From positions 79,846,798 through 79,910,797 of the forward strand of contig ML679961.1 of assembly GCA_007922225.1 (NCBI GenBank): a DNA stretch of 64,000 nucleotides, read 5' to 3'. Both the position numbers and the translations under genes were made by a program. Positions 1 to 12,000 of this stretch are shown here, in pieces; the stretch's first letter is position 1; every line of letters begins with the position of its first letter. The notes beneath the pieces were generated by a model. It ran no database searches and was not told where the DNA came from. It worked only from the letters and a program-made list of their open reading frames with translations. The DNA is from Emydura subglobosa. Taxonomy: Eukaryota; Chordata; Testudines; Chelidae.

Positions 1-84
1 CCATTGAGCTCCTGAAGAAGCAAAACGCTGCTGCCCAAGCTGCCATTAATGGAGTAATTAACACACCTGAGCTCACCTGCAAAG
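1..84 (+). CDS. NAV2: NAV2 exon a (partial, 5' end outside window)
   Basis: Coding from the first base: two bases of a split codon, then 27 codons reading [20 protein letters not shown] and continuing, ending in phase 1 at AAAG|GTAAAG. It is the end of a leucine-rich coiled coil that precedes the Ser-rich linker in navigators. The acceptor lies upstream of the window. Confidence 0.85.
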
Positions 85-3000
85 GTAAAGAGGCAAAATC
101 TACTTTTAACAGCAGTGCAGCACTCCTGAGACACTACTCCTCTTGGTTATATCTGATGCAATTTGCCTTGCCAGAGACTGGCTTTGTATATATCATCAAC
201 TGTATTTGCTCCTGCTTTGATGTAATATGGAGATTTATAAATTTGTATCTTAGTAAAGCCCTATGGTTTTCATTGGTACCTTCTATTTAAATAAACTATC
301 GTCAGACACTTCTGTGCTGTCTAATAAGCAGTTTAATAAAACTTTGCTATCTGCAGTGTATGTTGCTCAAATTCACTGTGAGCATTTCATGATTCTCATC
401 TCTACACAGCAGAACAATAAAGGAACAAAATCTCTCTTCTAAGAGTTGTGGATATTTTCAAATCTCTGAGTAACTACCTGATTCTTTTAAAAAAAATATT
501 TTTTTTTAATTCCAGTGCAAAAGCAAGGGTCCAATCCTGCAAAGTCTACCTCACACTCCTAGTCTCATTGACTTAAATTGGGACTATTTGCACGAGGAAA
601 GGTTTGCAGGCTCATATGTGAAATATTAATAATTGCAGGAGAAACAAGGAATGTTGCCGTGAACTATACAATGCACCATATTGTGCAAGAGATTCTAAAT
701 ATGCTTAATTCCTGCTGAAACATTTTTGCAGGGATGAGCAACCAGTGGAGATACTGAAATGTCTTGAGTAAATTTGACTATGTCTGTGTTCACATTCAGG
801 TACTGGGACTGCCCAACCTGCTGACCTGAGGATTAGAAGGCAACACTCTTCAGATAGTGTCTCCAGTATTAATAGTGCTACCAGTCACTCCAGTGTGGGA
901 AGCAACATAGAGAGTGATTCAAAGAAAAAGAAGAGGAAAAACTGGGTGAGTGTTTTTCAGGAGATTGCATGAAATGAATATAAAGTTGTCCCATGACCAT
1001 GCAGGATGAAATTCGTCCCTGTGCATTAGGTCAGCACAAAGACTGTGCACCACTTAAATCACACACAGTCCCTATTTTGAAGACCCAAGTGAGTCTTAAG
1101 TGATGCATATGCTTGTGCTTGCCCTCCACATGGGAAAGAAATTTACCTTCACTAGCCAAAAGGCCAGTCATACATAAAGCTGGTAGTTGCAGTAGCTCTC
1201 AAAGACTAATTCTGGCTAAAAGTCATACGTTATTTAGTCCATTCGTGTAAAACATTAGAGAAAACTCCAAGTACATACATTAAATGAAACAAATGCATAA
1301 TGAAGGAAGGATTAAGCCTCTTAGCTCATATTGTTTTCCTCTTCTGAGTGCATAGACTATTCATTTCATTTTAACATGGGCTGTATTCTGAATGCTACCA
1401 TGGAATTTTTAAATCAAATAAATCAGTTTTTAAAGTTCTCTTGTGATGAGGTTTTTTCCAAAAAGATTTCAAAATAATCATCTTTCACTTCCCACTTTTC
1501 TTTCTTTGCTCATCATGTATTGTATACAAGGTACCATGTACTGGAGGAAAGGTACACAGTATTAAATTCCATTTTTAATTAGATCATTGCTACCATAGTA
1601 ATATTAACTATATTTTAGTTTGGACTGAAGTACTTAGTTCCTGTAATGTAGTCAATAAAGCAGTCCATACCCTCCTTCCCACTCAACATAAATCTTTCTG
1701 GATCCTTAGCACACTGAAACTATAAATATGCTGCTACAAAATGTTATCGTTTGCTCTTGTGAAAGTTTATTCTGAAATTACTGGTGATCTTGTTAAAGTT
1801 ATGTATGAAACTCCCTTTGTGCCCATGAGACTGCAAAATTTCACTTGACCAGAATCTCATTTTAATGTATCTTTTCTATCCCAATGGTTTACCTTCAATA
1901 TTTTAATTCCTCCTTTATAACACTTTCTCTCCCCTCCCCACACTCTCCAAAACCTTGGGTTGAATGAAAACAGTGGCTTCTCCAAATCCTCACAGTGCTG
2001 TGTTGTGTGTTACTTGTTGGGGCACTTTGCTGGCAAGGTGGACTTTATTTTCTCTCCTCCTTGTAAACAGTTAATGAGTCCTTTTCACATCAACTAGATT
2101 AATCCTACATAATCAGTAATCCCTCAGTCATGATCAATACCTCATCATATCTTTTCAGTCCTATTTTATTAGTTATTTTATGTTTCCATGGGCTAGAAAA
2201 TTTCATCCTAGCACCAAGCTACACATCTCATTTTTCATACTACTATTCTTAGAATGGGTGAGGGACATTTATTTATCGTGATAAAGATGAGCATATAAGG
2301 GTGTAGTGAAGTCAGGATAAACAGAGGAACACCATCTTGATTTCATCAAAGGAGCCCATTAAAGAATGGATATAAAATTAGTTCTTTATTTATAAATTGG
2401 ACATAAGTTGCACCATGTGAATGTAGAATGCTTATTTCACAAATATATGTAAAGACATTTCTAAACTCAGAATGTCTAATTACATAATGAAACTTTACCT
2501 TCTGGCTAAAATAAAAGTACATCACAGACATGTTGCCACTGAAAACTTAGTGCAATTTAAAAAAAATTTAATTCACCATCCCTATAAAACGTGAGTTACG
2601 CTTTTGTAATACGTTGAACTGAGATCTCAGTGAGCCACCAATTTAGCCATAATAACACTTGATCTTTCAGTTGTTTGTAAGTGGGAGTCCCATTGAAAGG
2701 ACTTATTAATTGCATATAGGTAGAGAAGGCTGAATATTTTAACCTGATTAAATATTTATCCTCAAAGGAGAAGACACAATGTATCAGTGCCTCAGCAACC
2801 TAGTCAAGAGATTACTAGCCATGGAGAGAATAAGATGTAGGCCAGTGGTTCTTAACCTTTCCAAACTACTGTACCCCTGAAGCCTGAGTCCCACCCCCAT
2901 GGGGCTGAGGCATGTAACTTAGTTTCATGGCGCCCCTGTGGCTCCAGGCGATTGCCTTTCTTGCCACCCCCAATACCAGCTCTGCACTTGCGACCCCTCT

Positions 3001-6000
3001 AAACCCCCAAGTTAAGAAACACCGATGTAGGCAGTTTAGAGACTCAGATTTGTGTGCCATCCCTAATGTGATGTGAAATGACCATGTGTTGTTTGAAGGT
3101 CCCATTTTTAGAGAATATAGTTCCATGTAGTCTGATTCTTGTTTGAAATGATTTGTGGTGTGTTTGTTGTTTATTGGTCATGTTTGTCTGAGAAATCCAA
3201 AGCTTTCCCCGTCACTGGCTTTCTCTGTTAAAACTTGTCTTTTTTCCTTCCCCCTTCCCTTTTGCTTGCGCTTCCTCTGGCAGGTCAATGAGGTAAGGAA
3301 GACCTACTTCAAACTATAAAATACAAAGCTAACCCAGCTATTTATATGACTAACCACGTCAGCATCAGTAACCTTGTCTGAGCCGTGTTGCTTTATAACT
3401 GCAAGTTGCAATAACATTGCTATAAAAAGTTTCTTGTGCTGAATAGAATTTGGTATTTGTTGTGAGGGAGACACTCTGAAAACAGGAGACATCAGTATCC
3501 AGCCCTTTCAAGAGTTTACTCTAGTTTCCCTTATTAATCTCATTAAATGGCTAAAATTAATGGTTAATCTTCTTCCCCCCTTCCCACCCTTCCCCCCAAA
3601 AAAACCAGTGACATATTTGTTGCCATTTTGTTGGAAAGATTTGCATGTTACAGTCTTTACGTTGTGGCTTAATTTATTGCTAAAATGCATTCTTTATGAT
3701 GTCTCTACTGTTATGGTTTTGTTGTTTCAGTTACGCAGTTCCTTCAAGCAAGCTTTTGGTAAAAAGAAATCCCCCAAGTCTGCATCTTCTCATTCAGATA
3801 TTGAGGAGATGACTGATTCTTCTTTACCTTCATCACCAAAGCTACCACACAATGGCTCAACTGTTTCTACCCCATTGCTGAGAGTTTCTCATTCCAGTTC
3901 TCTGTACGTGGAAATTTTATTTTTTAAAGTCTTTTAAAACAAGTGGTTTGGAAATGCAGCAGTGGGAAATGTATTGTAAGTCCTGCACTGACAGAGAAAT
4001 GGGACAGGATGAACTAACAGAAAAAGGAGTTCCATATATTAATTAATGATACTACCCCCAGTTCAGATGGGAGCCCCATTTTGTCGTACACACATACATA
4101 CACATAAGTAAAAGGATGAAATCCTGAATTCAGTGTTTTGCTGCTGACTTCAATGGAGCCAGGATTTCACCTAATGTCTGCCCTGCAGATTTCACAATCT
4201 AAGTGGATAAAATAAACCAAAGGTGGAAGAAAGGAAGTTCTATTTTTATTATTCCTATTTTACAACTGGAGCAGAGAGAGATTAGGTGTCTTGCCAGGGA
4301 AGTCCCAGGAAGTCTATGGCAGAGCTGGGAATTGAACTCATACATACATCCTGAGTCCCCATCCAGCATCTTGATCATAATACTGTGTGAAGCCAAAATA
4401 CATCAACTCTCTTCTATAGTGTAATTCAATATTTTCACTGGGTCAATCTCTCAACAAGATATATTTGTGTAAGGGAAGTAATTGCAACCAAGGTGATCTT
4501 GGACTGCAGCATTAATTGAAACTTCTCCTTCTGCTATCAGTTGTTCCAACACAGGGTGACATCTGGGATTTCATATTTTCTGTTAAGTAAAGACAACACA
4601 TGTTGCCATAAGCTTCAGAGATGAATTTAATTTAAAAGTGGTTGAACTAGTTCAGATAACAAGAAGAATTGTTTCACTCAAACATTTATGCCAAAGCCCA
4701 ATTCTCCATTCTGTCATTTGATTCACTGTGTTACCTTGGGCAAATCACAGTCTCTCTGTGCCTCAGTTTGACAATTTGTGAAGTGAGGTTAATGGTGCCT
4801 CCCTCAGAGAGGTCTTCTGAGGATAAATTAATGTTTATAAAGTGCTGAGAGAACCTTGTAAAGCTATTTTATAATTACAGTGTATCAGTAACGTCTTCAT
4901 TTTGATTTGGATCAGTAGAAATAGAGGTGCCACAAGAGCAACATTCCTGAGCTCACCGAAATCAGGAAGCCCTGAAAATTGTAAGAGATCCTATCTCATG
5001 AGACTTGCAGATTGATTTCAGATCAAATGCATTTGAATAGTATCCAAACTTAAAGTTTCCCATCATTTGTTTCCATGTAAAGAGGTATGATTCAGGAGAA
5101 CAAGGGCGATAAGATGTTGATGACATGAAATAATCCCCCACCAGATTTAAAGGTCACGGTTCTTCTACCTCTTAATTGCAATATCGTCACTTTCAAGCCA
5201 CCTCAGTCATGATGCTGTGGAGTAGTCAAAGCTTAAAGCCATCTTTTAATATTGAAATGCATCATATCTTTTTTGATGCTGTCTGTCATCAATCAAAATG
5301 CGCTGTGCATATGGCTAGTCTTAACAAGTATCTGGAGAGCCAGCAGGCTAGGGACAAACTGAGAAAAGGCCAAATACTTCAGCTACAGGGAGGGCACTAG
5401 TATGAGTGAGGCATACATGTTTTGATTTATTTGTTTTCTGATGGGAGGGAAAGCTTTGCTTATTTACTTAGGGATTTAGACAGAGACATTTTAAACTGAA
5501 GCCTCCCTCAAAGCATACAGCTCAGGTGCTGATCATCCCATGTACAAACCTGAACATCAGCCTCAATCTGCTTAATTGCTTTGTATTGGGTAGCAGGCTC
5601 AGGCAGATCAAAAAAGAGGCATTAGTAGAATGAAGAGGCAGCATGACAATCTTCCAGAAAATGGGAGGGGTATAGTGGCACATATATGTGCTGAAAGGCT
5701 ATTCACCCAGAGTTTTGGGGGGAGAACAACAAAAATGCCATCACAATAAACTTCCAAGCATGAGTGGTTTAAAGTGAGCAGGAATGTATCATGTCTGAAT
5801 AGGGTTCCAAAGCCCTCCAGAATCATTCAGGGAAGCCCAGCTGTGCACACCTGTTGAGCTTTAAATCTTTCTGTAAGCTCATGAATCGCCAAGTGACTGC
5901 TGCTACTCTTTGTACCTCCTTAATTTATTTGGATTTTTAGTGTTTAAAAGATTTCCTGCATGATGACTACTTTGAAAGAAATACTAATGTTGTCTGGTAA

Positions 6001-9000
6001 TCACCAGAATTTAGTTTCATGTACTAATCTTATTACCCTCAAAGCATAATTCCTGTGCTGGTAGAGACAGTTTCTGATGTTTCAGTGTCATAGGTTCATA
6101 GAGTCATAAATTCCAAGGCCAGAAGGGACCATTGTGATCATCTAGTCTGACCTCTTGTGTAACACAGGTCAGAGAATTTTCCCCAAATAATTCCTGGAGC
6201 AGATCTTCTAGAAAAACATCTAATCTTGATTTTAAAATGATCAGTGATGCAGAATGCACCACGACACTTGGTAAATTGTTCTAATGGTTCATTACTTTCA
6301 CTGTTAAAAATGTACTCCTTATTTCCAGTCTGAATTTCCAGCTTCAACTTCCAGCCATTAGATTGTGTTATATCTTTCTCTGCTAGACTGAGGAGTCCAT
6401 GATTAAATATTTGTTCCCCACATAGATACTTATAAACTGTAATCAAGTCACCCCTTAACATCTTTGTTAAGATAAATAGATTGAGCTCTTCGAGTCTGTC
6501 ACTATAAGGCATGTGTTCTAATCCTTTAGTCATTCTTGAAAACCCTCTCTAATTATTTAGCATAAAGATCAACAGATACTGGGGTAGATAGGCCAATGGG
6601 CCTGATCTGTGAGTTAAGGAGAGGATAACAGGCTGGATGGGCTATGGGTCTGATCATGGGAAGCTAGGAGAGGGAATTTAACCCCCACAGGTTCCTCCAA
6701 TGGAGAATGACTCAAGGCAACAGGTTCACCCCAAAAAAAGGAGAAGGGGCAGCAATTAAAATATATGGGGAACTTCCTCTGAGAGGATTTTTTAAAATCA
6801 ATATTTGGTAATTATAAGGAAAGTGGTAAAATCTGATATTTGTTATCAATGTTCAGTGAGTAAAAAGAAAAGGGTACAAATATGAGTTCCATTGTCACAA
6901 ATTAGAGGAAAGTGGAAAAGTTTGAAGGATTTGATAGCCATAGTTGATACACGGTAAAGAGGTAAAATTTGGGTGTATGTCATATCAGCATTTGATAATT
7001 AAAGAAAAAAGGAGCAAAATTTGCAAGGATTTTATATCAATCAGTATTCAAGAATTGGAGAAAAGGGCAATATGTGAGGAGATTTAATGTTAATGTCAGA
7101 TAGTTATATGGGAAAATCTCAAGGGATAATAAATCAGTCATAGATAACTAGAGAGAAAATGGGGCAAAATTTTGCAGGAATTTTGTATCGATATTTTAGA
7201 ATTGAGGAGTAAATGAGACAAAAACTTCTGTGTAGAACTTTATCTATCTCATCATTGGTGCTGTAAGCAGCAACTGATTTCTGCCTACAAAAATAACCTA
7301 CTAAGCACCTCTTACTGAATCAGGGGGAATTGTTTTTGCTTTATTAACTAAATGATCTGAAACAACATTTGAAAGTAATGCTGCCAAGCTCTCTGGTTTA
7401 CTGACTGTTTTATAATCTTTCACAGTATTTCTGAATGTACTGACAGTGAAGCTGAAACAGTCATGCAGTTACGCAATGAGCTAAGAGACAAAGAGATGAA
7501 ACTGACTGATATTCGTCTGGAGGCCCTTAGCTCTGCCCACCAGCTGGACCAGCTTCGGGAAGCAATGAACAGGATGCAGGTAGGAAAGGAACAAAATAAA
7601 AAAAAACATTTAAAATTTGCTTTGATCTGTTAAAGACTTAATAGTCCACCACACTGCATAATTTCGGAGGATGTGTAAAATCAAGATCCTCTGACCTCTC
7701 ATGGTCATTGAAGGTCCAATGGCACTTTTCACCAACATAGACGTGGGAACCTGGTGTCTTGGCTAAATTCCAACTTGGGTGAATGCATTCTGCCTCTCTA
7801 CACTCCTCTGGCATTACAATTTCAATTAGAAGCTACTTATGTAGATAAATCACTTCATCTACCACCAGTGGTCCTTTAGACAGTTGCCATGCTCCATCCA
7901 GAGCTGACTGCATTTCAGTGGGGGTGGGAGGGTGTGAAGTGACTCCTATGAATCTATAGTTTGCAGTATGCTTTGGGAAACTTTTATCAGAATGTAAAGG
8001 ATTATCATTGGATGAACATGCAAAAGCCTTACACTCAACTTGATGGCATTTCTGTCTGTCTGTATGTAACACAATAGAGTTTGAATGCTGCATCCAATCA
8101 ATTCCAAAATTTCAGGGCATATTCTAGGCACCAGTGGCCAGAATCCTGTTGATTTTGAGGAACACTGAAAATTCAAAAGGGGGAAAATGAGGGACAGTAT
8201 TGTCGAGGTGACTGTGAGGCCTTTGCAAGCTTGTCCAATTAGGATAATAGGGCTACGGAGAAATGGGGAGGACAATGGGGAACAGGGACATGCACACAGA
8301 TTCTGACATGGTGGGGATGATGGGAACTGGGGGGAGGACAAATGGAGGCACACAGAGCCCCTGGTGTGAGAAGATTGGGGCACCCTGACATGGAAGATGG
8401 GAAATGGGGAACACACAGAACCTCTGATGTGGGGGGAGACTGGGGATCCTGATATGGTGGAGGGGTGAATGCAAACAGAGCCTCTGGCATGGGGGGAAAA
8501 AGGAGGAATAGGGATCCACACAGAGCACCAGCATAAGGGAGAATGGCAATGGAGTGAAAGGGACTACAAGAACCTCTGGCAGGAAGGGGACATTGGAGGA
8601 CCCTAGTACAAGTGGAGGGCGGAATTGGGACACACATGGAGTCTCTGCCTTGAGGGGAGAGAATGGGGGATGCAGGAATAGGAGGAGAGGGAATGGGGAG
8701 ACACACACAACCCCTGGCAGGGGGACAGAGAGATTGCAGGGAATCCCAGAAGTATAGGGGGATGGGAGGATGGCACAAAAGGAGCTTATGAGTTGGAAAG
8801 GAGGAATACAAGGAGCTCCTGATGTGTTCATGCACTTGGCCTACCAACACTACAAAGCACATGGACTCTCTAGATTTCTTAGTATTCTTAGTATTTTTCA
8901 AAGGGATTTTGAAAAGTGCATCTTACTAAATATCTGGGGGCTTATTTTTTAGATAGTTAAGTTAGTTTCTTTGAAAGTTTGCAGCCACTCTCAAATGAAT

Positions 9001-12000
9001 TGAGGTAGCATGTTCCTCTTGTCTACTGACTTTTATTTTCAAGAGCGAGATTGAGAAGTTAAAAGCTGAAAATGACCGGCTGAAGTCTGAAAACCATGGC
9101 AGCTGTAGCAGGGCTCAGTCTCAGGTTTCCATTTCATCCTCGCCAAGACAGTCCATGGGTCTCTCTCAGCACAGCCTGAACCTCACAGAGTCTACCAGCC
9201 TTGGTGAGCATAAATGTGAAAGGCAGTGGGCAAGTTTTATCCTGTAGTTGGAACATTCACTTTGGTTAGCCATGAAGAACAAAAGAGTAAGGATTATTAA
9301 TGGCTGTGGTGTGGATACATGTCAGCCACTGGGATAAACCCTTCCATTAGAATGTCGTCATAGTTCTGCTGCACCCTAAAATGTGGCTTTCCAATTATGA
9401 TCTCAGTTACACAGAATCATGTTCAGAGCCATTTAACTGTGTACATTTGCCAACATAATATTTTGTAGGAAGAAAAATATGGGGTAACTGGCGGGTAATT
9501 ATCTTTGACTTTACCTTTTTAAGAATCATCAGCAGATATGGCAGGGATGTCAGTAACAGTATTCTCATCTTTTACCTCTGTGCATGTAAGGACTAAACCG
9601 TGTTCCATTCCAGTGTAATAGCAATATTGGTGTAATGATCTTCATTGCTGTCACTGTAAAACTAAGAGACTGCTGACGTTTTCCATTCACAGACATGCTA
9701 TTAGACGACGCTGGTGATGGTTGTACTCGGAAGGAAGGAGGCAGGCATGTTAAAATAGTTGTTAACTTTCAGGATGAAATGAAGTGGAAGGAGGTGAGTC
9801 ATATTCTATATTAGGCCTGATTCTACACCGTGTCCTCAGCTTTGAAACATAACTGGTTTTGGGCTTGATCCTGAACTCCTTTCTTTACTGCAATGGAATC
9901 TGTTTTGCATTTCTTTCTGCAAACATTTTAAAATTCTTTTAGCAGTTCTCCAGTACTCAGAATAATTTAGCATTCAAATCATTCCATTGAGATATAGGCA
10001 ATAAGAAAAGTGGCTGCCTCACAGCAAACAAATGGATCCAGTCTGAGGAGACCTAAGACTTGTCAATCCAGCCCAAATTGTCAGAATTTAAATCAGGGTC
10101 ACATTTTCAAACTATTCCATGCTTAAAAACTCGCTATCCCCTGACCTCGGAACACACCTGGTTAATTTTAAACTGATTAAACAACAAATACGTTTAAAGT
10201 ATTGTGCATTGCAGCCCACTTAATACATTTGTGGTGCATGCGTAAATCTGCTAATCTGCAATTACAGAGCACCAGTCTTACCAAATCATTGAGTAGCTGT
10301 TCCTTAATAAACACTTATGCAAGGAATAATTTGTATCACTCAGACATGCATGTATTAAATAGGATGACATAAGATTGATCAAATAATTGGAAATGCAGCC
10401 GAGTCAACAGATCTGCTTTCCATTAAATGCCAATTTATTTGAATAAATTATGTAGGGAAATTAATTCGCCAAGGATGATGCACCCCTGTATAAGCAAATA
10501 AACTATAAAAAGGATTTGTTTAATTCTATTTGACTAGATTGTGCATTCATGGTCAGAAAAGTAATTAAATAGAAATGGTATCGTATTACACTGATGTGTC
10601 TTGGAGTCATATCTGTTGTCTTTAATGACAGCAACTATTTTTTCTTAGGTTAGCAGTGCAGATCCCACGCAGTTGTTGAAGAACAAGTTGGTTGCTATTC
10701 TTTCTGTTTTGCCTTAGACAATCATGAAAAAATTGTCAACTAAATTCTCTTAGTATGATCTTTATTGCCAAGAGATAGAAAGCACCTAACTTGATTTTCA
10801 AATCCCTAGTAGAGTTGAGTAGAGAGTAGAAATGAGAAGGGGAAAACATTTTTCATTTGCAAATTGAGCATATTTGATCTGGAAGTTATTGAGAAAATAA
10901 TATGGTACCATAATGTCTGTTCTGATTATAATGGCTATAATTTTCTTATAATTTGCTTTCTTGCTAAGCTGTAGTTCCTGATATTTAAAACTTCTGGTGG
11001 ATTGAATTTTAAGTGCTATATTAATAACCGTTATTTTAATTGTGCATTTAACAATGCGAAGGCTATTCAGTAGAATCGAGGGAGGATTTTTGTATGGTTT
11101 TCAAAATTTACCATATGTTGTTATAAAGTAGAGGCAAGTTGTGGTAGAAACAAACTAGGATTCTAAGCAAATCAACTACTTTGGACAGTCTCACATCATT
11201 AGCTTTCTTTTCACTTTAATTAATACGCTTGTATTCATTAGGATTCCAGGCCCCGCCTCTTCCTCATTGGCTGCATTGGAGTCAGTGGCAAGACAAAATG
11301 GGATGTACTGGACGGGGTTGTTAGACGGTTATTCAAGGTAAACAGTGACAATTTACTGTGTATATGAATCTTCCCTCTCAGTAATTACTGTTTTCATAGT
11401 TAACAGTACATCTGTGGACCTTCATGGAGTCTTGGATTTGCATACTGGTCTGAATGCAAGCATGGCTCCAGGGAACACTGAATTTGAGTCTTGGCTCAGA
11501 CATACGTGCTGTGTGACTTTGGGCAATTTAGTTAACCTCTTGCTACCTTGCAACTTCCCTGTCTGTAAAGTAGAGATAATAGTTGCCCTCCTACTTCACA
11601 GGGATGCCGTGAGGATTAATTACATAATATTTGAAAATACAAAGCACTACCTAACTGTTGTTATTGTGTGTTGTTATTGTAGCTTAGAACCTTTAGGGCA
11701 AGTAGATTTTAGAAGTTATTTTTTCACCCCAGGAATATATCATTCATGTGGATCCAGTGAGTCAGCTAGGATTGAATTCAGACAGCGTTCTGGGATACAA
11801 CATTGGGGAAATCAAATGCACAAATAGTGCAGAGACACCTGAGCTGCTGCCCTGTGGCTATCTGGTTGGCGAAAACAACACCATCTCAGTTACTATCAAA
11901 GGTAATTATACTTTATCCATCCCTTGTAGTTCTAAGTAATTATAGCTCTGACAAAGCCTATGGTTTTAGGAAGCTCAGGGAATCAGAGAAGTTTTATTAC

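Larger units (their letters stand above)
3904..7425 (+). other. Intron d-e (3.5 kb)
   Basis: Holds a palindromic MITE (4112-4171), two MIR-type SINE remnants (4195-4345 and 4685-4870) and an antisense CR1 3' end (6090-6550). From 6560 to 7260 short phrases such as 'gaggtaaaatttg' and 'atatcaatattt' recur, suggesting an old diverged tandem-like structure that I could not resolve. Confidence 0.55.

Noticed and set aside
6138..6533. 131-codon - strand frame as a gene
   Set aside because: It is the C-terminal RT part of an antisense CR1 fragment.
8249..8830. CRISPR-like array
   Set aside because: Units are degenerate with no fixed repeat/spacer length, no cas genes are present and the host is a vertebrate.
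7946..8901. Three overlapping - strand open frames of about 190-220 codons
   Set aside because: They lie in a purine-rich minisatellite, overlap in different frames and consist of repeated Pro/Ser/Cys-rich units: stop-poor repeat, not a gene.
11242..11337. P-loop in exon h (GVSGKTKW)
   Set aside because: The spacing does not fit GxxxxGK[ST]; the real Walker A is GPSGTGKT at 14336-14359.
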